From: JASMTM01 sp046483075
GTDB lineage: Bacteria > Thermotogota > Thermotogae > Petrotogales > Kosmotogaceae
Length of the DNA stretch: 41,603 nt
Direction: 5' to 3'
Assembly (NCBI GenBank): GCA_046483075.1
Contig: JAWODV010000063.1
Span: 1 to 41,603 of the forward strand
Shown here: piece by piece, positions 34,911-41,603 of the stretch
Layout: each line of letters opens with the position of its first letter
How positions within the stretch are numbered: the stretch's first letter is position 1
The notes under the pieces: generated by a model
Told to the model about the DNA's origin: nothing
Seen by the model: the letters and a program-made list of their open reading frames with translations, nothing else
Database searches by the model: none
Position numbers and translations under genes: made by a program

Positions 34911-34930
34911 GTGAAATAAACGTGAAATAA
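34911..34930. promoter_or_regulatory. Tandem GTGAAATAA repeat, candidate response-regulator box
   Basis: GTGAAATAA occurs at 34911-34919 and again at 34922-34930, an exact 9-base direct repeat with an 11-base period. OmpR/PhoB-family regulators bind tandem half-sites with a period of 10-11 bases. It lies about 50-70 bases upstream of the LTxxQ gene start and also upstream of the divergent membrane-protein gene. Confidence 0.6.
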
Positions 34931-34979
34931 CACAGCAAGGTTTTTGAGTTAAAATACTTCTGCTTAATTTCTATAAGAC

Positions 34980-35008
34980 TTGTAAAAGATACTTTCGCGT
35001 GTTATAAA
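34980..35008 (+). promoter_or_regulatory. Predicted promoter for the small membrane protein gene
   Basis: TTGTAA (34980-34985) and TATAAA (35003-35008) with a 17-base spacer, about 40 bases upstream of the start codon. The tandem GTGAAATAA repeat ends 50 bases upstream of the -35. Confidence 0.6.
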
Positions 35009-35045
35009 CAATAAAATCAATTTTTAATAATGGAGGTAAAAAAAG

Positions 35046-35513
35046 ATGAAAAACAGTCATGTTTTATTACTAATCGGAGCGATAGCAATAATAGTTGCTC
35101 TATTTTTACCAGCTTTGACTGTCAACGCGCAAAATCAAATGGCAAATGTATCTGATACAGCTAGTTATTTTGAATCAGATGAAGTGTTTGGAGCAATAAT
35201 ACTAATTTTATCAATTGGAACATTTCTGTTAGTATTTATTAAGAAAACAGAACTCGTGTGGATAACCAGTCTGACAACTATTGGTTTATTGATTTTCAGG
35301 TTCTTCAAATTTCTTTCAGATATTTCTTCTATTAACTCGATGCAGCAACAGTTGGGTAATATCGGTGAATTTGGAACGAATTTTAATGAAATGGGGAATA
35401 TTAATCAAGCTTCAATGAGTGTATCTCTTAACCCGGTGAGCTGGATCGTATTTTTTATTGGTGGAATATTATTAATCATAGGACTTATAAAAGCAAATCA
35501 GAAAACTGACTAA
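35046..35513 (+). CDS. Small membrane protein of unknown function
   Basis: 155 residues after GGAGG. Four hydrophobic segments are visible: HVLLLIGAIAIIVALFLPALTV, a central pair around AIILILSIGTFLLVFI and WITSLTTIGLLIFRFF, and the C-terminal PVSWIVFFIGGILLIIGLI. A hydrophilic Gln/Asn-rich loop (MQQQLGNIGEFGTNFNEMGNINQ) separates the last two. The family is not recognised. It is divergent from the LTxxQ gene and may share its regulatory region, so a role in envelope stress is possible. Confidence 0.75.
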   Translation: MKNSHVLLLIGAIAIIVALFLPALTVNAQNQMANVSDTASYFESDEVFGAIILILSIGTFLLVFIKKTELVWITSLTTIGLLIFRFFKFLSDISSINSMQQQLGNIGEFGTNFNEMGNINQASMSVSLNPVSWIVFFIGGILLIIGLIKANQKTD

Positions 35514-35529
35514 TTATGGCAACTTAATA

Positions 35530-35558
35530 AAAACTCCTCGCACAAGAGGAGTTTTTTT
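35530..35558 (+). terminator. Intrinsic terminator after the small membrane protein gene
   Basis: Stem AAACTCCTC (35531-35539) and GAGGAGTTT (35546-35554) with a six-base loop and a long T run. Confidence 0.9.
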
Positions 35559-35590
35559 GTTTCTTAAGATATTTAAAGCAAATACAGTCT

Positions 35591-36180
35591 TCATTTGTGA
35601 ATGACTATAATATGATAATCTTTAGTAGTTACAGGAAAATCGTTCCTTGAAAAATTTTTAATTAATACATCAATGATTTGATTGCACTTTTTTGAATTTG
35701 AATAATTAACCTTCAAGCCATGAAAGGCATAATAATGCGTAGTCTATTTATATAGGTTTAAGCGAAACCAAATCAAAGAAAACTTATGTCCATCTGAAAA
35801 CTTCAAAGTTGTTAGTAAACTTCAGTTTTCCTGTTTTTTGGTGTGAATTGGAAACACTGTCTTTAGTCATTCGTCAAAAGATAACATCTGAGTTCGCCAC
35901 ATATAACAATACAGTACATTTATGCGTTGTCTTAAGTCCAGATATTGTATTTCGAGTATCAATATAAAGCCAAAATAAGTTTTGCGAATTAATTAAAGCG
36001 TTACTTAAAGAATTATATAAATCATTATTATAAAAGAAATATTCATACATACCAGAAAACTTTCCTGGATAAAGCTACATGAAATTATTGTTGGCATACT
36101 CATTTGATAGTGATCATTTGCAAAAATGAAATAAACTAAATTTTCTAGAAACTCTTAAATAAATGAATTTTATAGAGTGA
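35591..36180 (-). pseudogene. Possible decayed coding remnant
   Basis: The 690-base gap before the next gene has no intact gene. Read on the minus strand it shows protein-like open blocks interrupted by stops and one apparent frameshift: a 66-codon block from 36074 to a TGA at 35874-35876, 30 more codons in the same frame to a TAA at 35784-35786, and then, in another frame, about 50 codons from 35743 to a TGA at 35591-35593. In the AT-rich background such blocks could arise by chance. No family is recognised, so this is a weak call. Confidence 0.22.
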
Positions 36181-36196
36181 ATGTGATGTAAAGATA

Positions 36197-36225
36197 TAAA
36201 CTTAAATAATGTTATACTAAGTTTA
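36197..36225 (+). promoter_or_regulatory. Extended -10 promoter framed by an inverted repeat
   Basis: TAAACTTA (36197-36204) and its exact inverse TAAGTTTA (36218-36225) frame TGTTATACT, an extended -10 element with TATACT at 36213-36218. The arrangement suggests a repressor site over the promoter of the orphan gene that starts 24 bases later. Confidence 0.5.
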
Positions 36226-36248
36226 AGTTAAATGAGGAAGGTGATAAT

Positions 36249-37010
36249 TTGTGGACGACGTCAACGATTCTTGTTGAATATTATGACATAAATTATCCTA
36301 AGTATTTTATTAAAAAGCTATACAGTAATGATTTAGTTATCAAACTTAAGAAAGATTATTTCAAAGAAAATCCATTTGATCTTCCTGAAAAAGAAAAAGA
36401 GAATATCTGGAATTGGTTTAAAGAATATTTCATAGACATTATTGATTTCAAATACCTAAAAATCCTGAGCAAGTTCCTAAATTCCAATGATTTTTGCAAA
36501 CAACTAGAAAACGAGTTGATTTTTTGGATTAGTTGTGTTTCTGATAGAGTAATGGCTGATTTGACAGTAAACTTAATTTTTGAAACATCCAAGAAAGACG
36601 ATAAAAAAATAGAAAAAGAAAAAATTTATGAATATATGGATAAATTAACCAATCTTGAAAAGAAGGAATTAGATAATGCAGTTGATAATTATATTGAACT
36701 GTTAGGAATCACTAATATTGTTGACTATAATAATCATTCAATTGAAGCAAAAACGTTCTACCCTTCGATAGAAGTCTTCGCATTTGCAATATTCTATCTA
36801 TTTGATCAAAAGCAAATTCCCATTAATATCTTACGGTCATATAAATTTAAATACATCCTCCTCGATATCAATGAAGTTCTTGATTACATAAGAAAACTTC
36901 AAGATGTTGGTTTGGTCAATTTTATGGTGAAAAAAGAAACCTTCAATTTAGAACCGAAAATAGGAATTGATAAACTCTTATATTTTCTTCATGAAAATTA
37001 CTATTCCTGA
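36249..37010 (+). CDS. Orphan protein of unknown function
   Basis: 253 residues, TTG start after the ribosome-binding stretch GAGGAAGGTGAT. The protein is rich in Lys, Ile, Asn, Asp and aromatic residues and mostly helical, without signal peptide or membrane segment. The middle part, LENELIFWISCVSDRVMADLTVNLIFE, and the C-terminal PSIEVFAFAIFYLF...EVLDYIRKLQDVGLVNF look like a helical bundle followed by a winged-helix-like module. The layout is faintly similar to BrxA/DUF1819 proteins of BREX defence loci, but no other defence gene is nearby and I do not assign it. It sits alone between two long gene-less stretches and has its own palindrome-framed promoter. Confidence 0.7.
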   Translation: MWTTSTILVEYYDINYPKYFIKKLYSNDLVIKLKKDYFKENPFDLPEKEKENIWNWFKEYFIDIIDFKYLKILSKFLNSNDFCKQLENELIFWISCVSDRVMADLTVNLIFETSKKDDKKIEKEKIYEYMDKLTNLEKKELDNAVDNYIELLGITNIVDYNNHSIEAKTFYPSIEVFAFAIFYLFDQKQIPINILRSYKFKYILLDINEVLDYIRKLQDVGLVNFMVKKETFNLEPKIGIDKLLYFLHENYYS

Positions 37011-37080
37011 TTTTACTTTGCTTATCTTAATACTTTAACAAAGTCAAAGTGTAAAATATGTAAAGAGAATATTTTATCTC

Positions 37081-37097
37081 TTGGAAATATTTTCCAA
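37081..37097. promoter_or_regulatory. Palindrome 1, candidate RpiR operator
   Basis: TTGGAAA and TTTCCAA separated by three bases, an exact 7-bp inverted repeat, about 290 bases upstream of the rpiR-type gene. Confidence 0.5.
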
Positions 37098-37214
37098 AGA
37101 GTAAGTATGAGTTAAAGTTATTTCTATACATAAAATTGACGATGTGTTTCAATTAATGTTGTTTATAAGCCATAATCAAAAAGATGGATATTACAAAATA
37201 TTAAGTTCAATCAA

Positions 37215-37230
37215 GGAAAAAATTTTTTCC
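37215..37230. promoter_or_regulatory. Palindrome 2, candidate RpiR operator
   Basis: GGAAAAAATTTTTTCC, a perfect 16-bp palindrome with the same GGAAA/TTTCC ends as its neighbours. Confidence 0.45.
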
Positions 37231-37346
37231 AATATTTTCATAGTTATTTGGAGTAAAAACAACATGATAAATAACAGTAGAGATTATAAGCGTTTAATCA
37301 ACGGTAATTAGAAAATATAGAACTTTGTATTTATTCTAACTTCATA

Positions 37347-37371
37347 TATAATAGTGGTGGAAATTTTTCCA
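37347..37371 (+). promoter_or_regulatory. rpiR promoter -10 with operator palindrome 3
   Basis: TATAAT at 37347-37352 is followed by TGGAAA-TT-TTTCCA at 37358-37371, which would cover the transcription start. An operator in this position suits repression of the operon by the RpiR protein it encodes. The -35 is poor (TTTGTA). Confidence 0.6.
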
Positions 37372-37388
37372 AAGGAGATGGCATATTT

Positions 37389-38249
37389 ATGGAAAAAGCT
37401 ACTATCTCTCCCACACTAAATAAAATAAAAAATGTGCTTCCAGAACTGACTGCCACAAGCAAAAAGATAGCTGAATTTGTTCTTGAAACTCCTGATGATG
37501 TACTTAAGATGTCCATATCAGAGTTAGCGAATGCGGCGAATGTAAAAAGTGAATCTTCAGTAGTACGATTTTATCGAGCATTAGGTTTTTCTGGATATCA
37601 TGATTTCAAAGTTACTTTAGCAGGTGAAATGTCAGGATCGTCAATAGTTCATACATATGAAGATGTTTTGATAGACGATACGGTCTCGGAAGTAAAGAGA
37701 AAAGTATTTTCAAGTTGTATCCGTGCATTTCAAGATAATTTGAACTCATTGGATGAAGAAAACCTATACAGTGCAGTTGAACTTATTGAGAAAAGCAGAC
37801 AGATAATCTGTGTTGGGCATGGGGCATCTGCTTCTGTTGCGAATTACGCGGCTTTTAGATTCTCGCTATTAGGTAAAGATGCTTTTTTTATTCCAGACTC
37901 ACATTCTTACGCAATAGTTTTTTCCAAACTAAAGAAAAATGATATGGTACTTGCGGTTTCATATTCTGGCGAAACAAGAGATATTGTTTTACCTCTCCAA
38001 AGAAAATTTGAAGGTACTAATATTGTTTCATTAACAGGTAATTCATATAGTTCATTAGCGCGGATTTCTAAAGTTGTCTTACTTTCAAATGTAAAGGAAA
38101 CAGCAATGCGGACTGATGCAATGATCAGCAGATGTATACAACTTGCAATCGTTGATGTTCTTTTTTCATCTCTGGCTATTAGAGAAGGAGAAGACTCACT
38201 TAATACATTATCTGATTCTAGAAAATCTTTAGCACATTTAAAGTTTTAA
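37389..38249 (+). CDS. RpiR-family transcriptional regulator with SIS domain
   Basis: 286 residues; AAAGGAG lies upstream of ATG. The N-terminal HTH_6 domain (1-77) includes ELTATSKKIAEFVLETPDDVLKMSISELANAANVKSESSVVRFYRALGFSGYHDFK, diagnostic for RpiR. The C-terminal SIS domain (about 115-250) has IICVGHGASASVANYAAFRF and DMVLAVSYSGETRDIVLPLQ, which bind phosphosugars. It heads an operon with an aldolase and two kinases and is 23 bases from the aldolase gene. It probably senses a phosphorylated sugar acid and binds the three GGAAA/TTTCC palindromes upstream. Confidence 0.94.
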   Translation: MEKATISPTLNKIKNVLPELTATSKKIAEFVLETPDDVLKMSISELANAANVKSESSVVRFYRALGFSGYHDFKVTLAGEMSGSSIVHTYEDVLIDDTVSEVKRKVFSSCIRAFQDNLNSLDEENLYSAVELIEKSRQIICVGHGASASVANYAAFRFSLLGKDAFFIPDSHSYAIVFSKLKKNDMVLAVSYSGETRDIVLPLQRKFEGTNIVSLTGNSYSSLARISKVVLLSNVKETAMRTDAMISRCIQLAIVDVLFSSLAIREGEDSLNTLSDSRKSLAHLKF

Positions 38250-38272
38250 ATATAAAATAGGAGGTTTATAGT

Positions 38273-39163
38273 ATGAAGAATGAACTAAGAGGAATTATTC
38301 CCCCGGTAATCACTATATTTGATGATGATGGAAAAGTTGACGAAAAACGTTATCGAAAGTTGATTGATTTTTTGTGTGATCATGTCCAGGGTTTATTTGT
38401 TTGCGGAACATATGGTTCTGGTCCATTAATGACATTAGAAGAGAGAAAGAGAACTTTGGAAATAGCGATAGATCAAGCGGATGGAAGAGTGCCAGTTGTG
38501 GCACATGTTGGAAGTTCAGTTCCTGAACATATATTAGAACTTGCCAATCATGCTGAAAAGACTGGAGCTAAGGCCGTGGCGAGTGTACCACCGTTCTATT
38601 TTGGATATTCACAGGAGAACATAATAGACTTTTTCAAATGGTTTGTAAAAGAAGTTGATATACCTGTTTATTTATACAATAATCCAAAAACTACAGGATT
38701 AGAAATTAAAATTGAAACACTCAAAGAACTACACAAAAATAGATTGGCTGGCGTTAAGGATAGTACTTTTGATCTTGTTTATTTCTATGAAGTTAAGAAT
38801 AACATTGGTTTAGATAATTTTAGTTACATTTCAGGAACTGAGGCTTTTATTATTCCTTCTATACCCTTAGGTGCAGATGCGGCTATTTGTGGACTTGCAA
38901 ATGCTTTACCTGAGATAGTTGTTGAGCTTTATAGTAAGGCAAAATCCAAAGACTATGAAGAGGCATATGTATTACAGGAAAAAGTGAATCATCTCAGAGA
39001 AATTCAACATTACGCGCAGAGTATACCAGCGATTCATGCAATGCTTAATATGAGAGGGATTGATTCAGGACAAGCAAAATTACCTTTTAGATTAGTTTCT
39101 GAATCAAAATATTCTGAGATTAAAAATGCATTGCAAAAAACAGGATATGTGGATTTTGAGTAA
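38273..39163 (+). CDS. DapA/NanA-superfamily class I aldolase
   Basis: 296-residue TIM-barrel lyase of the dihydrodipicolinate synthase/N-acetylneuraminate lyase superfamily. The Schiff-base lysine is K162 in LAGVKDST and the catalytic tyrosine Y135 in YLYNNPKTTG. The substrate-binding loop is CGTYGSGPLMTLEER, not the GTTGE of true DapA, so a lysine-pathway role is unlikely. The neighbours (RpiR regulator and two KDG-kinase-like enzymes) point to a 2-keto-3-deoxy sugar acid aldolase; N-acetylneuraminate lyase is the main alternative. Good ribosome-binding site AGGAGG. Confidence 0.88.
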   Translation: MKNELRGIIPPVITIFDDDGKVDEKRYRKLIDFLCDHVQGLFVCGTYGSGPLMTLEERKRTLEIAIDQADGRVPVVAHVGSSVPEHILELANHAEKTGAKAVASVPPFYFGYSQENIIDFFKWFVKEVDIPVYLYNNPKTTGLEIKIETLKELHKNRLAGVKDSTFDLVYFYEVKNNIGLDNFSYISGTEAFIIPSIPLGADAAICGLANALPEIVVELYSKAKSKDYEEAYVLQEKVNHLREIQHYAQSIPAIHAMLNMRGIDSGQAKLPFRLVSESKYSEIKNALQKTGYVDFE

Positions 39164-39178
39164 AACTGGAGTGATTTT

Positions 39179-40150
39179 ATGAGTAAAGTGCTTGGAATGG
39201 GAGAAATAATGGTTCAGTTCAACCCAACAGAAAAAGGTTCTTTATTATATCAAAGAATGTTTGAAAGGCATGTTGCAGGTTCGGAAGCAAACATAATCAT
39301 TCAGATGCAAAAACTAGACATTGAAACGAGCTTTATTACAGCTGTAGGAAGCGAATCATTCGGTGAGATTATTCTTGCAACATTAAGAGAAGAGGGCGTT
39401 AATACAGATAATGTGAAAATAGATGAAAACCATCCTACAGGAATATATTTTGTACAAAGAAGTTACCCCTTTCCTGGCAAAACATCGGTAATTTATTATC
39501 GTAAGAATTCAGCTGCAAGTAAAATTATCCCTAAAGATTTAGATGAAAAAATACTTGAAGATGTCGAGATGTTCGTTGTTAGTGGTATCACTCCTGCTTT
39601 AGGTGATGATGTCAGAAATTCTGCTATGAAAGTTATCGATATGTGCAAAAGGAAGGGCATAAAGGTAGCTTTTGATACCAATATTCGCATCAACTTGTTA
39701 AAGACCAGGGAAAAAGCATATGAATGTTTACAGCCATTTTTGGAGAAATCTGACATCGTATTTACAGGAATGGGAGATTTAAGTTTGCTTTTCGATGGAG
39801 AATTTGAAGAAAAAATCTCACAGTTCAGAAAACTAACTAAAGAAGCAGAACTATTAGTTATCAAGATGGGAGAAAAAGGTGCTCTTGCTTTAAATGAAGA
39901 AAAGACTTATAAGAACGAATCATTCAAAGTATCAGTGATTGATGAATTAGGTGCTGGAGATGCTTTTGATGGTGCATTCCTTGCTTCACTTCTTAAAGGA
40001 TACGATATAAATGAAGCTCTTAAGTATGGATGTGCGGCTGGTGCGATCACAGTAAGTCTAAAAGGTGATATTGAACCTTTACCAAAATGGAAGGACCTTG
40101 AATTGTTTCTTGATGTTTATTCCAGCGGAGAAAGCAGATTATTGAGGTGA
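39179..40150 (+). CDS. PfkB-family kinase, 2-keto-3-deoxygluconate-kinase-like (first copy)
   Basis: 323 residues. The start MSKVLGMGEIMVQFNPTEKGSLLYQRMFERHVAGSEANIIIQMQKL and the later FPGKTSVIYYRKNSAASKI match the KDG kinase branch of the PfkB family. AFDTNIRINLLKTRE and the active-site ELGAGDAFDGAF follow. It likely phosphorylates a 2-keto-3-deoxy acid at the outer carbon. It is 15 bases after the aldolase gene, and its stop is 5 bases before the start codon of the next kinase. Confidence 0.88.
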   Translation: MSKVLGMGEIMVQFNPTEKGSLLYQRMFERHVAGSEANIIIQMQKLDIETSFITAVGSESFGEIILATLREEGVNTDNVKIDENHPTGIYFVQRSYPFPGKTSVIYYRKNSAASKIIPKDLDEKILEDVEMFVVSGITPALGDDVRNSAMKVIDMCKRKGIKVAFDTNIRINLLKTREKAYECLQPFLEKSDIVFTGMGDLSLLFDGEFEEKISQFRKLTKEAELLVIKMGEKGALALNEEKTYKNESFKVSVIDELGAGDAFDGAFLASLLKGYDINEALKYGCAAGAITVSLKGDIEPLPKWKDLELFLDVYSSGESRLLR

Positions 40151-40155
40151 ATTTC

Positions 40156-41094
40156 TTGAGTTGCGAAGTATACAGTTTTGGAGAACCCTTGGCAGGCTTT
40201 TATACTACTGAAGAACAGTCGTTATATGAAATGGGAGATTTCCATATGACCTGGGGAGGAGACTCATCAAACGTAGCTCTTGCTCTTAATAAGCTTGGTC
40301 ATCAATCAGGTTATATAACAAAGATTGGAGACGATTTTATTGGTAAAGGGTTATTTAAGCTTTGGAAAAACACTGGAGTTGATGTTCAAAACGTTTTTAT
40401 TGAAAAAGGAATGGATACAGGAATGTATTTTGTAAGCTTCAAAAATGGTAAACATGAATTCTATTATAAAAGAAGTAATTCAGCCGCGAGCACATTCAAT
40501 TCTTCAGATATTGATGAGCTTCAGATGAGCGATTTTAAAATATTGCATTTAAGTGGGATATCCCAGGCTATAAGTAAAAGTTGTTTGGAGTCTAGTTTTG
40601 GTTTAATGGATGCAACAAAGAAACAAAAAAAGATGATTTCTTATGACCTCAATTACAGACAGAAATTATGGAATCCAAAAATAGCGAAATGTGTATATCA
40701 AAATGTAATTAAAGAATATGCAGACATAGTTTCCTTCAATGAAAAGGAAGCAGATATTTTGGGGTTACCGTCAGATCCTGTAAATGCAGTTAAAGAAGTG
40801 CTAAAAGAAAAACCAAGCGTGGTTATTTTCAGAAGAGGGGACGAGGGGGCTTTAATCGGTTCTGAAGAAGAAGTAACTAAAATGGAAGCCTTTAATGTTG
40901 AAATTGCCGATACCGTTGGAGCAGGAGATACCTTTACTGCTGCCATTTTAGCCGGGATTATTGAGAAGATGAGCTATAAGGAAACTTTAAGATTTGCTTT
41001 AGCTGCAGCAGCTTGCACTTGTACAAAAACGGGTTCTGTAGAAGGACAGCCTTTTAGAAGTGAAGTTGAAAGACTTTTGAAGGCCAAATCATAA
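40156..41094 (+). CDS. PfkB-family sugar kinase (second copy)
   Basis: 312 residues from TTG 40156, placed because GAGGTGA at 40144-40150 is the correct distance upstream; a GTG at 40147 lies inside that site. The protein has FHMTWGGDSSNVALALNKLG near the N-terminus, FYYKRSNSAASTF, SYDLNYRQKLWNP (DLNYR as in KDG or fructokinase-like enzymes) and the catalytic DTVGAGDTFTAAILAG. It is clearly diverged from the kinase before it, so the pair is not a recent duplication. Substrate is unknown; KDG or a related ketose is likely. Confidence 0.88.
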   Translation: MSCEVYSFGEPLAGFYTTEEQSLYEMGDFHMTWGGDSSNVALALNKLGHQSGYITKIGDDFIGKGLFKLWKNTGVDVQNVFIEKGMDTGMYFVSFKNGKHEFYYKRSNSAASTFNSSDIDELQMSDFKILHLSGISQAISKSCLESSFGLMDATKKQKKMISYDLNYRQKLWNPKIAKCVYQNVIKEYADIVSFNEKEADILGLPSDPVNAVKEVLKEKPSVVIFRRGDEGALIGSEEEVTKMEAFNVEIADTVGAGDTFTAAILAGIIEKMSYKETLRFALAAAACTCTKTGSVEGQPFRSEVERLLKAKS

Positions 41095-41123
41095 TCTGTA
41101 ACTACCTTATAGGAGGTGTTTGT

Positions 41124-41390
41124 ATGAAGAAGCTATTGGTAATTTTCTTAGTGTTAGCATTTGTTGTTGGTGCCTTCGCTCTTGATTATCCCAGGAAAAC
41201 GGTAAGCGTCGTTTGTCCGTGGGGTGCTGGCGGAGGTACAGACAGACTGGCAAGATTTCTTGCTGATGAACTTTCTAAAGAATTAGGAGAACCATTTGTT
41301 GTGGTTAACAAAACTGGCGGTGGTGGAGCAGTAGGACACGGAGCTGGTGCCTATGCAAATCCAGATGGTTACACTATCATGCATAGTCTT
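41124..41390 (+). CDS. TctC-family tripartite tricarboxylate transporter binding protein (3' broken)
   Basis: Signal peptide MKKLLVIFLVLAFVVGAFA after AGGAGG, then the TctC/Bug-family start DYPRKTVSVVCPWGAGGGTDRLARFLADELSKELGEPFVVVNKTGGGGAVGHGAGAYANPDGYTI. About 88 residues are intact. Past the DGYTIMHSL stretch the frame runs into unrelated GC-rich sequence and stops at about 41453. Full-length proteins have about 300 residues. It would deliver a carboxylic or sugar acid to TctAB permeases, whose genes should follow in the true genome. Its place after the aldolase and kinases suggests uptake of the sugar acid they degrade. Confidence 0.85.
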
Positions 41391-41603
41391 GTATCGCCCA
41401 GCCGATGTCCCCCAGGGTTTTGCCCGGACCGATCTGCTCCAGACCTCTTCTGAGGCATTCCAGGGCCACATTCACGATTTTCCGGGCTTCTTCAGTTGCT
41501 TGGCCCACCAGAAAGGTCTGGTTGGCGTCGGCGTAATACCCGTTTACAATGGAGGTGACATCAACGTTCACGATATCGCCTTCCGCAATGATCCGGGGAC
41601 CGG
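41381..41603 (-). CDS. Methionine aminopeptidase fragment in foreign GC-rich DNA (both ends missing)
   Basis: On the minus strand the frame is open from the window edge and reads GPRIIAEGDIVNVDVTSIV, then NGYYADANQTFLVG and GPGKTLGDIGWAIQ. These are the type I methionine aminopeptidase motifs; the two metal-binding aspartates are in VDVT and YYADAN. The N- and C-terminal parts are absent. Base composition is markedly richer in G+C than all the rest of the window, and the fragment collides with tctC in opposite orientation. It is most likely from another organism, joined at about 41380-41397 during assembly. Confidence 0.85.

Noticed and set aside
37011..37388. Search for an RNA gene or small protein in the gap before the RpiR gene
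   Set aside because: No conserved RNA form or credible frame was seen; the only structure is the set of operator-like palindromes reported separately.
1..41603. CRISPR arrays, insertion sequences, phage genes or an origin of replication
   Set aside because: No regularly spaced repeats, transposase or integrase motifs, or DnaA-box clusters with replication genes were found by reading both strands.

Overview
The window is AT-rich bacterial chromosome, roughly one-third G+C by eye, and looks like a member of the Thermotogota, most plausibly the Petrotogales/Kosmotogales side. That assignment is inference. It rests on AT-rich coding with frequent TTG starts, many sugar-transport and PfkB-kinase operons, a secreted beta-rich protein of the outer-sheath ('toga') kind, a stand-alone pyruvate-kinase alpha/beta-domain protein, and an intact tmRNA. 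No CRISPR array, insertion sequence or phage gene is visible.

Layout. 1-4039 (+): branched-chain amino acid ABC transporter genes livG (5' end cut by the window), livF, livH and livM; livM is fused in frame to an alpha/beta hydrolase. 4125-8262 (-): glmM and uvrA. 8363-8454: tRNA-Ser(GGA) with a consensus promoter, then an orphan membrane protein. 9415-11933 (+): rsmA overlapping a PAS-PAS-AAA+-Fis sigma-54 activator, followed by ssrA (tmRNA). 12346-14161 (-): an alkyltransferase-like protein and a DUF362 membrane protein. 14247-16124 (+): a YkgJ-type cysteine-cluster protein, tRNA-Glu(CUC), and a nitroreductase fused to a ParB/Srx-like domain. 16492-22852 (-): a carbohydrate operon of DeoR regulator, solute-binding protein, two permeases, PfkB kinase and sucrose-phosphate-synthase-like GT4. 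23136-27518 (+): PatB/MalY-type C-S lyase, secreted beta-rich protein, pyruvate-kinase alpha/beta-domain protein and deoB. 27600-27675: tRNA-Ala(CGC). 27737-31819: patatin (-), HI0933-family flavoprotein (+) and type I glutamine synthetase (+).

32133-35513 is the most interesting block. An OmpR-type response regulator and its histidine kinase converge on a secreted helical protein with LTxxQ motifs like CpxP/Spy. That gene's promoter region carries a tandem GTGAAATAA repeat with an 11-bp period, which suggests a Cpx-like envelope-stress module. 35555-37388 is mostly gene-less apart from one orphan 253-residue protein. The stretch just upstream of the next operon holds three GGAAA/TTTCC palindromes that look like RpiR operators.

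37389-41390 (+): a sugar-acid utilisation operon of RpiR regulator, DapA-family aldolase, two PfkB kinases and the start of a TctC-type binding protein. At about 41380-41397 the sequence changes abruptly to GC-rich DNA encoding part of a methionine aminopeptidase on the other strand, breaking the tctC gene. This is most simply an assembly chimera at the contig end.
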